This document shows positions 33,798-42,674 of a DNA stretch of 64,000 bases, piece by piece. The position numbers and the translations under genes are program-made. Source of the stretch: Oxalobacteraceae bacterium OTU3CAMAD1 (GTDB lineage: Bacteria > Pseudomonadota > Gammaproteobacteria > Burkholderiales > Burkholderiaceae_D); NCBI GenBank assembly GCA_024123915.1, contig CP099650.1, forward strand, positions 6,200,001 to 6,264,000, in the 5' to 3' direction. The notes under the pieces are model-generated. The model was not told the DNA's origin and ran no database searches. It saw nothing but the letters and a program-made list of their open reading frames with translations. Position 1 is the stretch's first letter; every line of letters starts with the position of its first letter.

Positions 33798-35429
33798 TTA
33801 CTTGACGTTGCGCGGCTTGGCGAACGCGTCGCCGGCCTTCCATTCAGGCAGCTTCGGGCTGTCGGCGATCATGCGGCCCAGGTTCAGCGTGTATTGCGCC
33901 ATCTGCACCATGCCCGACAGGTCCCAGCTGGCGTCGTACTCGTCGCTGACCTGGTGGTAGCGCTTACCATACGCATCCGCCTTCACCTTGGAGCCGGCCG
34001 GGTCCTTGATGTATTCCCGGCCGCCGTCGATCGAAAACGCCGGCACACCCTGCTTGGCGAAACTAAAGTGGTCGCTCCGGAAGTAGCCGCCGGCCAGATC
34101 CGGTTCCGCCTTGGCGATATGCATGCCCATGGCCTTGGCGGCGGCTTCGGCCATCTTGCCCAGTTCGGTGCGCTCGCTGCCCTGGGTGCCGATGTCGCGC
34201 GTGGCGCCGACAAAGTTCAAGCTATCCAGATTCAGGTTGGCGGCGGTCTTCGCCAGCGGCCACAACGGCGCCGTCGCGTAGGCCGCGCTGCCCAGCAGGC
34301 CCTGCTCTTCGGCGGCGACCCACAGGAACATCTGGCTGCGCTTGGCCGGCGCGCGCACCGCTTGTTGCGCCATCGCCAGCAAACCGGCCGTGCCCGAAGC
34401 GTTGTCGACCGCGCCGTTGAAGATCGTATCCCCACTATCGCCCTGCTTGCCCAGGTGATCGTAGTGCGCGCTGTAGATGACGACTTCATCCTTCAGCTTC
34501 GGATCGGTGCCCGGCACCACGGCGGCAACGTTGAACTGCTCGACCTTGCGCACGGCGGCCTTCATCTCACCGCTCAGTTTGGCGGCCAGCGGCACCGGCT
34601 TGAAGTCCTTGCCCTCGGCGGCGGTGCGCAGCGCGTCCAGATCCTGCCCGGCGGCCTTGAACAAGGCGCGCGCCGTGTCGTCGGTGATCCAGCCCTGCAG
34701 CTCGGTCCCCAGGGTGCCGGCCGCCAGCTGGAAGCGCTCCACGCCGGACCAGCTGTTCTGGATCACGCTCCAGCCGTACGACGCGGTGGGCGTCGTATGG
34801 ATCAGCAGCACGCCGGCGGCGCCCCGGCGCTTGGCTTCCTCGAACTTGTAGGTCCAACGGCCGTAGTACGTGAGGCCCTTGCCGTTGAAGCGGTTCGGCT
34901 GCTCGGCGCTCGGCTGCGGGTCGTTGACCATCATGACCAGGATCTTGCCCTTGAGGTCGGCACCCTTGAAATCATCCCACTGCTCGTCCTGCGCGGTGAT
35001 GCCGTAGCCGACGAACACCAGGTCGGCGTTGAAGCTGTGCGCGGCGGTCGCGTCGCCAGGCGCGAACACCCAGTCCTTGCCAAAGCTGATCGGCAGCGCC
35101 TGGCCGCCCGCTTCCAGCTTGAGCGTGCTCTCGGCCGGCAACGTTTTGACGCCGGCGATCTGCACCGCCTGGCGATAGCTGTCGCCGTTACCGGGTTTCA
35201 AACCCAGCGCCAGCGACTGCGTTTCCAGATAGGAGACGGTCAGGTCGGCGCCGCGCTGGCCGGTGCCCCGGCCCTCCAGCAAATCGCTGGACAGGAAGGC
35301 GAGGTGCGCGCGCAGCGGAGCTTCCTGCACCACGGCAGCGGTTTTGCCGCTGGCCGCGTGTGCGGGGAAGGCCAGCGCCAGGCTGATGGCCAAGGCGGAG
35401 GCAACAAAGGATGGGGTCATTTTTTGCAT
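33798..35429 (-). CDS. Secreted M28-family metallopeptidase with PA domain
   Basis: 543 residues with signal peptide (ending FPAHA). An M28 zinc aminopeptidase: the zinc ligands appear in YSAHYDHLG, FNGAVDNASGTAGLL, AAEEQGLLGSAAYA (with the catalytic Glu) and the late FRSDHFSFAKQG. A protease-associated domain is inserted at about residues 130-260 (LVFVGYGITAQDEQWDDF). It probably trims N-terminal residues from peptides in the periplasm or outside. Start: AGGA is 4 nt before the ATG at 35429; an internal ATG three codons on has no site. Own terminator. Confidence 0.93.
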   Translation of the reverse strand: MQKMTPSFVASALAISLALAFPAHAASGKTAAVVQEAPLRAHLAFLSSDLLEGRGTGQRGADLTVSYLETQSLALGLKPGNGDSYRQAVQIAGVKTLPAESTLKLEAGGQALPISFGKDWVFAPGDATAAHSFNADLVFVGYGITAQDEQWDDFKGADLKGKILVMMVNDPQPSAEQPNRFNGKGLTYYGRWTYKFEEAKRRGAAGVLLIHTTPTASYGWSVIQNSWSGVERFQLAAGTLGTELQGWITDDTARALFKAAGQDLDALRTAAEGKDFKPVPLAAKLSGEMKAAVRKVEQFNVAAVVPGTDPKLKDEVVIYSAHYDHLGKQGDSGDTIFNGAVDNASGTAGLLAMAQQAVRAPAKRSQMFLWVAAEEQGLLGSAAYATAPLWPLAKTAANLNLDSLNFVGATRDIGTQGSERTELGKMAEAAAKAMGMHIAKAEPDLAGGYFRSDHFSFAKQGVPAFSIDGGREYIKDPAGSKVKADAYGKRYHQVSDEYDASWDLSGMVQMAQYTLNLGRMIADSPKLPEWKAGDAFAKPRNVK

Positions 35430-35556
35430 GATGTCCTGAAGGCGTGGATGATGAATGCGGCCAAATTGGCGCGCGCACATTGTAAGACATTTGCCGAGGC
35501 CGCCGAACGCCATCCATTGCGCAGCGCAGCATAGGCCGCCGCGTTAAAATGACAGC

Positions 35557-36480
35557 ATGACCGATCGCATCAACACCGCTGACAACTACATAGGACGCTT
35601 CGCGCCCTCCCCCACCGGCCCACTGCACATCGGTTCGCTGGTGGCGGCCATGGCCAGCTACCTGGACGCCAAGGTACACAACGGCCAGTGGCTGGTGCGC
35701 ATCGAGGACGTCGACGGCGACCGCAACGTCCCCGGCGCCGACCAGCACATCCTGGCGTCGCTGCAACGCAGCGGCATGCGCTGGGACGGCGAGGTCACCT
35801 GGCAAAGCCGGCGCACCGGCCTGTATGAGCAAGCGCTGGCGCGGCTCGGCGACCTGGCCTACCCCTGCGGCTGCTCCCGCAAGGAAATCGCCGATTCGCA
35901 ACTGAGCCTGACCGGCAGGCAGGCGCAGGCGCTGATTTACCCCGGCACCTGCCGCCACGGCCTGGCGCCCGGCAAGAGCGCCCGCGCGCTGCGCCTGAAA
36001 GTGCCGCAATCGCCGCATTGCGTGATCGGCTTCGACGACCGCTGGGCCGGCCACGTCAGCCAGGACCTGACCGACGAGGCTGGCGACTTCGTCATCAAGC
36101 GCGCCGACGGCTTCTGGGCCTATCAACTGGCGGTGGTGGTCGACGACGGCGATCAGCGCGTGACCGACATCGTTCGCGGCGGCGACCTGCTGGACTCCAC
36201 GCCGCGCCAGATTTATCTGCAACAAGCGCTCGGCCTGCCGCAGCCGCGTTACCTGCACGTGCCGGTGGTGGTCAACGAGCTGGGCGAAAAATTATCCAAG
36301 CAAACCGGCGCCCTGGCCTTCGACAACGGCGCGCCGCCGGACCTGCTGCTGCAACAGGCGCTGCTGCCGGCCGCGCGCTTCCTCGGCATGGATTTCCGCG
36401 CCGACACGATCGAAGCCTTCTGGCGGGTCGCCACGCCGGCCTGGGCACAAGTTCTGCGGAATCCGCCTATTTCGCGGTAG
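35557..36480 (+). CDS. gluQ: Glutamyl-Q tRNA(Asp) synthetase
   Basis: 307 residues. It is a truncated glutamyl-tRNA synthetase paralogue that glutamylates queuosine in tRNA-Asp. YIGRFAPSPTGPLHIGSLVAA holds the HIGH-like motif and EKLSKQTG the KLSKx loop. The zinc-binding Cys set is visible (YPCGCSRKEI and YPGTCRHG). The anticodon-binding half of GluRS is missing, as expected for this family, and length is typical. The last residues (RNPPISR) are not conserved in pattern. It is divergent from the M28 gene. Confidence 0.95.
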   Translation: MTDRINTADNYIGRFAPSPTGPLHIGSLVAAMASYLDAKVHNGQWLVRIEDVDGDRNVPGADQHILASLQRSGMRWDGEVTWQSRRTGLYEQALARLGDLAYPCGCSRKEIADSQLSLTGRQAQALIYPGTCRHGLAPGKSARALRLKVPQSPHCVIGFDDRWAGHVSQDLTDEAGDFVIKRADGFWAYQLAVVVDDGDQRVTDIVRGGDLLDSTPRQIYLQQALGLPQPRYLHVPVVVNELGEKLSKQTGALAFDNGAPPDLLLQQALLPAARFLGMDFRADTIEAFWRVATPAWAQVLRNPPISR

Positions 36481-36548
36481 TCTCGACCTCGCTCAAGCCC
36501 GGCAGAGCCGTGCGCCGCCCGCCCGGATTTTTCATCTACACTGGCGCC

Positions 36549-38051
36549 ATGGAAGTCGAACTCAAACTATTACTCGCCCCCGCCGACAACGAGGCGCTGA
36601 TGCGTCACCCGTTGATCGCCGCCCACGCCAGCGGTCCCGCGCGCGCGCAGCGGATGACTGCGCGCTATTTCGATACGCCGGATTTGCATTTCCTGCACCA
36701 CGGCGCCGGCCTGCGCGTGCGCAAGGTCGGCGAGGAATGGATACAGACAATGAAGGCCGGCGGCAGCGTGCAAAGCGGCTTGCATAGCCGCAATGAGTGG
36801 GAATGCCCGGTGGACCGCGCCTGGCCGCGCCTCGGCCGCCTGCGCAAGCTGATCGGCAACGACCCGCAATGGCGCGACATGCTGGACCTGCCGGACCTGA
36901 AGGAGCGGCTGGAGCCGCTGTTCCTGGTGGAGGTCGAGCGCCACACATGGGATCTGGAAATCGAAGGCAATTCGATCGAGCTGGTGCTCGACCAGGGCCA
37001 CATCGAGCGCCACGGCCGCAAAACCGACATCAACGAAATCGAACTGGAACTCAAGGAAGGCGAACCGGCCGCGCTGTACGCCTTCGCGCTGGAACTGCAC
37101 AAGCAGATCCCCCTTCGGCTCAGCAACATCAGCAAGGCCGAACGGGGCTATCTGCTATGCCGCCAAACCGGCACCGCGCCCTACCGCGCCCAGGCGCTGA
37201 GCCTGGCCCCGGACAACACCGTCGGCGAAGCGCTCAAGGCCATCCTCGACAACTGCCTGCAACACATCCAGCGCAACGAGGAGGCTGTCATCCATGGCGA
37301 CGATCCCGAGACCTTGCACCAGATGCGCGTCGGCCTGCGCCGCCTGCGTTCGGCCTTAAAACTGTTCGACGCCGCCGCCCCCTGCCCGCAAGCGCTGGCT
37401 GGCGACATCGCCTGGCTAGGCACGGAACTGGGCGGCGCCCGCGACGCCGACGTGTTGCTGATGTCGACCTTGCCGCGCATCCAGTCCAACCCAGGCGGCA
37501 AGAACGGCCTGCTGGAACTGCAGGCGCTGGCGCTGGCCGCCGCGCGCGGCTACCGCAAAACAGCCGCGAAAGCGCTGCTGTCGCCGCGCTACACGCAACT
37601 GTTGCTATCGATGGGCGTATGGATGCAGCACATCTCCACGGATGTTCCCGACAGTCCGCTGCCGAAATTCGTGCACTCCACGATGCAGCGGCTGCACAAG
37701 CAATTGATCAAGCGCGCCAACCGCATGGACGACGATGACGCCGACTCCATCCACCGCACCCGCATCGCCGCCAAGCGCGCCCGCTATGCGCTGGAATTTT
37801 TTCACTCGCTGTACCGGCAGAAAGGCTCGCGCCAATATCTGAAGACGCTGGCGGCGATCCAGTCGGAGCTGGGCCAGCACAACGACCTGATCATCGCCGA
37901 CCGGCTGTTGCAGGAAATGGCCGAGCAGCATCCGGACGCGGCCGACACCATCGGCTACGCGCGCGGCTACTTGCAAGCGCTGCAGTCGCAACAGCCGGTC
38001 GACCTGGACCAGATCCGCGACACCTTGCACCACCTCAAGCTGCCGCACTGA
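36549..38051 (+). CDS. CYTH-CHAD domain protein, YgiF-like triphosphatase
   Basis: 500 residues. The N-terminal CYTH domain (about 1-205) begins MEVELKLLL, the ExExK-type motif of triphosphate tunnel enzymes, with YFDTPDLHFLHHGAGLRVRKVG and EIELELKEGE. The CHAD domain (about 215-500) has HQMRVGLRRLRSALKLF and a second block HRTRIAAKRARYALEFF, whose His and basic residues bind polyphosphate. The combination is known in inorganic triphosphatases. The ATG at 36549 begins exactly with the ExExK motif. It is followed by a hairpin element (family B). Confidence 0.92.
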   Translation: MEVELKLLLAPADNEALMRHPLIAAHASGPARAQRMTARYFDTPDLHFLHHGAGLRVRKVGEEWIQTMKAGGSVQSGLHSRNEWECPVDRAWPRLGRLRKLIGNDPQWRDMLDLPDLKERLEPLFLVEVERHTWDLEIEGNSIELVLDQGHIERHGRKTDINEIELELKEGEPAALYAFALELHKQIPLRLSNISKAERGYLLCRQTGTAPYRAQALSLAPDNTVGEALKAILDNCLQHIQRNEEAVIHGDDPETLHQMRVGLRRLRSALKLFDAAAPCPQALAGDIAWLGTELGGARDADVLLMSTLPRIQSNPGGKNGLLELQALALAAARGYRKTAAKALLSPRYTQLLLSMGVWMQHISTDVPDSPLPKFVHSTMQRLHKQLIKRANRMDDDDADSIHRTRIAAKRARYALEFFHSLYRQKGSRQYLKTLAAIQSELGQHNDLIIADRLLQEMAEQHPDAADTIGYARGYLQALQSQQPVDLDQIRDTLHHLKLPH

Positions 38052-38088
38052 ACCCAAACCCGTTTCCCGCATCGATACGCGTGCCTCA

Positions 38089-38140
38089 CCACTTAGGGGT
38101 CGTACCCCAAAGGGTACGACCCCGTATGGCTGTGCGGGTT
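38089..38140 (+). repeat. Hairpin element, family B, copy 1
   Basis: GGGGTCGTACCC and GGGTACGACCCC form a perfect 12-bp stem with a 4-nt loop, flanked by CCACTTA on the left and GTATGGC-TGTGCGGGTT on the right. The whole 50-bp unit recurs in inverted orientation at 42.5 kb. It lies between convergent genes. Confidence 0.85.
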
Positions 38141-38143
38141 ACC

Positions 38144-38566
38144 TTACCGCGCCGCGCCGCTGGCGGCCGGCACCGGCTTCGACGTCACCGTCCAGGCCAG
38201 CGTGCCGGTGCACTTGGCCCGCACCACCGCCGACAACGTCTCGTCGGCCTCCTCGCTCGCCAGCGGATATTCCTTGGTCCCCTCGATCTTGAAATGCAGA
38301 TCGGGCATGGTGGAACTGGCGGTCTTCGACAGCACCGGCGCATAGCCACGCTCGGCAAGGATCTTACGGCAAGGCTCAAGACCCTTCAAATCGAACGATT
38401 CCAGCTTGACGCTGAACACCCAGCGCTCCGCCACGCCGCGCGCGGCCAGCACGGGGTCGGGCAGCATCAGGTTCGATGGCAAGGTGGCGGCGCCGGCATG
38501 GGCGGCAAACGCGGAGGCGGCCAGCAAAGCGGCGCGGACGAAGGAGGAAACAAGACGGCGATACAT
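38144..38566 (-). CDS. Small periplasmic protein of unknown function
   Basis: 140 residues with signal peptide (MYRRLVSSFVRAALLAASAFAAHAGA). The mature part has ERWVFSVKLESFDLKGLEPCRKILAERGYAPV and two Cys about 60 residues apart (EPCRK, RAKCTGT) that could form a disulphide. The start at 38566 is favoured because GAGGA is 6 nt upstream; the ATG two codons earlier touches it. No family recognised. Confidence 0.8.
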   Translation of the reverse strand: MYRRLVSSFVRAALLAASAFAAHAGAATLPSNLMLPDPVLAARGVAERWVFSVKLESFDLKGLEPCRKILAERGYAPVLSKTASSTMPDLHFKIEGTKEYPLASEEADETLSAVVRAKCTGTLAWTVTSKPVPAASGAAR

Positions 38567-38603
38567 GGACATTCCTCAAAATTCAAATCGAGCCGCCATG
38601 GTA

Positions 38604-39203
38604 TCAGCCCACGAGAATTGGATACAGCGTGGCCACCAACAACAGCGCCATCACCACGTTAAAAATGCGCACCGAGCGCGGGTCCTGCAGCAGGCGGCGC
38701 ATGGCCACGCCGAACATCGCCCACGCGCCGACGCCGAAGGTGCCGACCGCGTTGAACACCAGCGCCAGCTGCGCCACGTCGACGGCACCGAACCCCTGCG
38801 GCAGGTAGGTGGTGATGGCGCTGATGGACATGACCCAGGCCTTGGGATTCACCCACTGAAACGCCGCCGCGCCGACAAACCCCATAGGTTTGGACCGCGC
38901 CGCCGGCTCGGCGTTCATCGGCGCCGCGTTGGCCAGCTTCCACGCCAGCCACAGCAAGTAAATCGCGCCGACATACTTCAGTATCAGCTGCAACATCGGA
39001 AACCGGACGAACACCGCATGCAAGCCCATCCCGGTGGCGAAGATCATAAAGGCGAAACCGAAGGTGATGCCGAACAAATGCGGCAGCGAGCGCTTGAAAC
39101 CATAGTTCAATCCCGAGGCCATGATCATCGCGTTGTTCGGCCCGGGGGTGATCGACGTGACGGCGGCGAAGGTGCACAAAGGCAGCAAGAGTTCGGGCGA
39201 CAT
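38604..39203 (-). CDS. LysE-family amino-acid exporter
   Basis: 199 residues with six hydrophobic segments. SITPGPNNAMIMASGLNYG is the LysE/RhtB signature and WVNPKAWVMSISAITTYL the second motif. It probably exports an amino acid or related metabolite. It follows a LysR regulator gene on the same strand by 108 bp, so that regulator is its likely controller, although LysR regulators are more often divergent from their target. Confidence 0.91.
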   Translation of the reverse strand: MSPELLLPLCTFAAVTSITPGPNNAMIMASGLNYGFKRSLPHLFGITFGFAFMIFATGMGLHAVFVRFPMLQLILKYVGAIYLLWLAWKLANAAPMNAEPAARSKPMGFVGAAAFQWVNPKAWVMSISAITTYLPQGFGAVDVAQLALVFNAVGTFGVGAWAMFGVAMRRLLQDPRSVRIFNVVMALLLVATLYPILVG

Positions 39204-39311
39204 AAATTTTCCAGTGACAATCGATGGTGGGAATCAACGGCTTTATTGTAGACGCAACTGTGCTGGCGCGTACCAGTACAGTTACGCACACTTTGCACCC
39301 ACGTGTATTGG

Positions 39312-40310
39312 TCACTTGGCCGATACGACCTTGGCAGGCCTCGCTTTCGCCGCCGCCCGCGCCGGCTTGCGCTGGCCGCCCAGCAGCTTGTAGAAGCTCT
39401 CCAGCTCGCGCCGCACCAGGTCCTGGCCGTTCTCGATGACGAAATCCTGGAACGAGGCGGCCACTTTCGGAATCGGCTGGCCGCTCAGGTGCATGATGTG
39501 CCAGTCCGCCTCCACCGGATTTTCCTGCATCGGCAGGATCGCCAGCAAGCCGGCCTCGAACTCCAGCCCGCAGGCGTGCACCGACAGGAAGCCCAGCCCC
39601 AGCCCGGCCGACACCATGCGCTTGATCGCCTCGTTGCTCGACACCTCGGAGCCGAATTCCGCCGGGTGCCCGGCCTCGCGCAGCAGCTTCTCGACCGCCG
39701 TGCGGGTACCGGAGCCGCGCTCGCGCACCATCAGGTTGGCAGCCATGACGTCGTTGAGCGTGATTTTTTTCTTCTTCATCAGCGGATGCGCGGGACTGGC
39801 GACGAACGCCATCGGATGGCGCGCGAACTTGGCCGCGTTGGTGCGCAGCTCGCGCGGCGGCGTGCCCATGATGGCCAGGTCGATCTCCTGGCGCGCCAGC
39901 ATGTTGACGATCTCCGAGCGGTTCCCCACCTGCAGCTTGAGGCGAACGTCCGGCCGCTTGATCGTGAACGGCACCAGCATCGGCGGCAGCAAATGCTCGG
40001 CGGTGGTGACGGCGCCGATGCGCAAGGTCCCGCTGGTGACGCCCTGCAGCGCCGCCAGCTCGTCGCCGGCCTGCTCCAGCAACCGCAGGATGCGCTCCGA
40101 GAACGTGGCCATCACCTCGCCGGCGGCGGTCAGCTGGATGTTGCGTCCCACCTTGCGCGTGAGCGCGATGCCGGCGATGTCCTCCAGCGTGCGCAGTTGC
40201 AGCGAAACGGCCGGCTGCGTGACGTGCATCGCCTCGGCCGCGCGCGACACGCTCTCGTGGCGGGCCACCAACACCAGCGATTGCAGCTGGCGGAAACTGG
40301 CGTGATACAT
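39312..40310 (-). CDS. LysR-family regulator, CbbR-like
   Basis: 332 residues. Helix-turn-helix at about 5-65 (FRQLQSLVLVARHESVSRAAEAMHVTQPAVSLQL), then the effector domain with GTLRIGAVTTAEHLLPPMLVPF, MVRERGSGTRTAVEKLL and SAGLGLGFLSVHAC. These blocks are close to CbbR/CysB-type sensors of phosphorylated sugars or metabolites. The C-terminal 25 residues are an extra Lys/Ala-rich tail (RKPARAAAKARPAK). GGGAG precedes the ATG. It is divergent from the HAD gene (151-bp gap), which is CbbY-like, but no Calvin-cycle enzyme is nearby. Confidence 0.92.
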   Translation of the reverse strand: MYHASFRQLQSLVLVARHESVSRAAEAMHVTQPAVSLQLRTLEDIAGIALTRKVGRNIQLTAAGEVMATFSERILRLLEQAGDELAALQGVTSGTLRIGAVTTAEHLLPPMLVPFTIKRPDVRLKLQVGNRSEIVNMLARQEIDLAIMGTPPRELRTNAAKFARHPMAFVASPAHPLMKKKKITLNDVMAANLMVRERGSGTRTAVEKLLREAGHPAEFGSEVSSNEAIKRMVSAGLGLGFLSVHACGLEFEAGLLAILPMQENPVEADWHIMHLSGQPIPKVAASFQDFVIENGQDLVRRELESFYKLLGGQRKPARAAAKARPAKVVSAK

Positions 40311-40461
40311 AAGCTCTCCCTTATCAACTATCGAATATCTTTAATTTTTCTTTTGTAGATTCTACCGTTATATTTACGTCAATGCGATGTCCATGCGATA
40401 GATCAAGTTTTTTAAAGTGAGTCGCACAAGATCAACCCCGGCACTGTTTAGCGAGAACGAT

Positions 40462-41169
40462 ATGAGCATAGACGTGATCTTCCTTGGCCTCGACGGCGTA
40501 CTGTTCGACACCGAAGCGCTGCACCTGGCAGCCTGCAACGCGGCCTTCGCCAACGCCGGGCTGTCGATACGCTGGACCCTGCCCGCCCTGCGCGCGGCCG
40601 CCGCCACCCACGGCTATGCACGCGCCATCGGCACCGTCATCACCCGCGAACTGTTCGGCCGCGGCAAAGACCGAGGCCGCGCGGCCGAACTGTATGCCGA
40701 CAAGCACCGCCAGTTCCACCAAGCTATCGCCGACCATCCACCGGTGGCGCTGCCGGCGGCGCTCACGCTGATCGACGACGCCATCGCCGCCGGCTGCAAG
40801 ATCTGCATCCTCACCGACCTGCCGGCGCCCGCCACCTCGGCGCTGCTGGCCAACAGCTTCGGCGCGCACGTCAACAGCGTGTTCACGGTCGTCACCGGCG
40901 GCGCAAGTTTCGACGGCCCGTCCGGCACCGGCCCCTACGCCAAGGCGCTGCACGCGATGGGCGTGACCCCGGGCGACGCCATCGCCATCGATACGGCCGT
41001 CCCAAGCCTGCGCGCCGCCGAAGAAGCCGGCCTGTGGACCGTATCGGTCGCCCCCTACGGCGCCGACGTGGTGCGTCCCCGCCAATTCATCACCTTCGAA
41101 GCGCTGAACGAACTGCGCTCCAGCCCCTACACGCCCGACCAACAGCAACACCAGCAACAAGCAGCATGA
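40462..41169 (+). CDS. HAD-superfamily protein, CbbY-like, lacking the nucleophilic Asp
   Basis: 235 residues of the HAD hydrolase fold with a helical cap (about 16-95). The first motif reads IFLGLDGVLFDT where the family has DxDG: the second Asp is present, but the first one, the phosphate-attacking nucleophile, is replaced by Gly. Motif II (ICILTDLPAPA) and the late motif (GDAIAIDTAVPSLRAAEEAG) are kept in form. It is therefore likely inactive as a phosphatase, and may be a regulator or bind phospho-sugars. The C-terminus is Gln/His-rich (PDQQQHQQQAA). Start: the ATG at 40462 begins just before motif I. Confidence 0.88.
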   Translation: MSIDVIFLGLDGVLFDTEALHLAACNAAFANAGLSIRWTLPALRAAAATHGYARAIGTVITRELFGRGKDRGRAAELYADKHRQFHQAIADHPPVALPAALTLIDDAIAAGCKICILTDLPAPATSALLANSFGAHVNSVFTVVTGGASFDGPSGTGPYAKALHAMGVTPGDAIAIDTAVPSLRAAEEAGLWTVSVAPYGADVVRPRQFITFEALNELRSSPYTPDQQQHQQQAA

Positions 41170-41178
41170 CCACGGAGA

Positions 41179-41215
41179 CACGTAGGGCGGATTAGCGCAA
41201 AGCGCGTAATCCGCC
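41179..41215 (+). repeat. REP-like element, single copy, family A
   Basis: CACGTAGGGCGGATTA, GCGCAAAGCGCG loop and TAATCCGCC, 9 nt after the HAD gene stop and before a co-directional oxidoreductase gene. Confidence 0.87.
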
Positions 41216-41261
41216 AAGCTCCGCCACGAGCGCAAATCGACTCACCAACCTGGAGAAAAAA

Positions 41262-42536
41262 ATGGAAACGATCGTCATCGTAGGGGGAGGTGCGGGCGGA
41301 CTGGAACTCGCCACCCGTCTTGGAGACACACTGGGCGCCGGCAAGCGCGCCCGCATCCTGCTGGTGGACCGCTCGCCGGGCCACTTCTGGAAGCCGCTGC
41401 TGCACACCGTCGCCTCGGGAAAATGCGACCCGCAGGTCACGGAACTAGCCTTCACCGCGCAAGCCCTGGACCACGACTTCGAATTCATGCAAGGCGAAGT
41501 ACTGTGCGTGGACCGCGCCCACCAAACCATCACCCTCACCCCGCGCGGCGGCCGGCAGGACGACGGCGTGTGCCGCACCATCGGCTACGACAAGCTGGTG
41601 CTGGCCCTCGGCGCGGTCACCAACTTCTACAGCGTGCCCGGCGCGGCCCGCCACGCGATGACACTGGACAGCGTGGCCGACGCCGAAGCCTTCCGCCGCC
41701 GCTTCGTCGACGGCTGCATCAGCGCCGGCGAGCGCAAGGAACAACTCAACGTCGTCATCGTCGGCGGCGGCGCCACCGGCGTCGAACTGGCGGCGGAGCT
41801 AAGCAACAGCGCCCGCGCGCTGGCCGACTATCGCGTGCACACGCTCGATCCGGAACGCGACATCCGCATCACCGTCATCGAGCGCGGCGAGAACCTGCTG
41901 CCGCACCTGCACCCGCTGCAATCGCAGCGCGCCGCAAACCATCTGCGCTCGCTCGGCATCGACGTGCGCACCGCGACCGCCGTCGCCCATGTCACCGACA
42001 ACGCGGTGATCGACGCCGCCGGCGCAGCCCATCGCGCCGACCTGACCTTATGGGCCGCCGGCGTCGAAGCGCCGGAATTGTGCGCCACGCTCGGCCTGAC
42101 GCTCAACCACATCCGCCAGATCGTGGTCGACTCCAGCCTGCGCGCCGCCTGCGACAGCCGCATCTACGCCTTCGGCGACTGCGCCAGCTACGTCTGCCCG
42201 ATCAAGGGCGCCGCGCCGCCGCGCGCGCAGGTCGCGCATCAGCAGGCGATGTTCCTGGCCGAGCTGCTGTCGCGCCGCGACGACGGGCCACGGCCGGAGT
42301 TCCGCTACCACGACTACGGCTCGCTGGTCTCGCTCGGACCGCAGGCGGCGGTCGGCGTGCTGACCGGCGCCCTGACCGGCAAGAGCATCCGCGTTGGCGG
42401 CGCCGCCGCGAGCCTGCTGTATGCGCTGATGTACCAAAAACACCTGCTCCAGCTGCATGGCAGCTTGCGCATGGCGGCGCAAACGCTGGTGGACTGGCTG
42501 CGCGGGAAAATCCTGCCGCCGGTGCGATTGCATTAG
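41262..42536 (+). CDS. NDH-2-like NAD(P)/FAD-dependent oxidoreductase
   Basis: 424 residues of the pyridine nucleotide-disulphide oxidoreductase fold without redox Cys pair. IVIVGGGAGGLELATRLG binds FAD, VVIVGGGATGVELAAEL binds NAD, and the late SRIYAFGDCASY closes the FAD site. The overall order matches type II NADH dehydrogenases, which reduce quinone at the inner membrane without pumping protons. The C-terminal helix (SLRMAAQTLVDWLRGKI) is amphipathic and could hold the protein on the membrane. GGAG precedes the ATG. Confidence 0.9.
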   Translation: METIVIVGGGAGGLELATRLGDTLGAGKRARILLVDRSPGHFWKPLLHTVASGKCDPQVTELAFTAQALDHDFEFMQGEVLCVDRAHQTITLTPRGGRQDDGVCRTIGYDKLVLALGAVTNFYSVPGAARHAMTLDSVADAEAFRRRFVDGCISAGERKEQLNVVIVGGGATGVELAAELSNSARALADYRVHTLDPERDIRITVIERGENLLPHLHPLQSQRAANHLRSLGIDVRTATAVAHVTDNAVIDAAGAAHRADLTLWAAGVEAPELCATLGLTLNHIRQIVVDSSLRAACDSRIYAFGDCASYVCPIKGAAPPRAQVAHQQAMFLAELLSRRDDGPRPEFRYHDYGSLVSLGPQAAVGVLTGALTGKSIRVGGAAASLLYALMYQKHLLQLHGSLRMAAQTLVDWLRGKILPPVRLH

Positions 42537-42544
42537 CGCCAAAC

Positions 42545-42596
42545 CCGCACTGCCATACGGGGACGTACCCCTCGGGGTACGTCCCCTAAGTGGTAA
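42545..42596 (-). repeat. Hairpin element, family B, copy 2 (inverted relative to copy 1)
   Basis: GGGGACGTACCCC (42559-42571) and GGGGTACGTCCCC (42574-42586) pair perfectly over 13 bp. Read on the minus strand, the flanks CCACTTA and GTATGGC-AGTGCGGGTT repeat those of copy 1. The fifth stem base pair is T-A in one copy and A-T in the other, so pairing is conserved. Confidence 0.85.
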
Positions 42597-42674
42597 CGCT
42601 GGCGTATCGCTAAAGGCATTCCGGGTTGATGGTGCCCGGTGCCCAGCGCCGTGGAACCGTTCTATAATGGGTTC

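Noticed and set aside
33729..35534. 601-codon frame on the plus strand
   Set aside because: Antisense shadow of the M28 peptidase gene, biased composition, no start signal.
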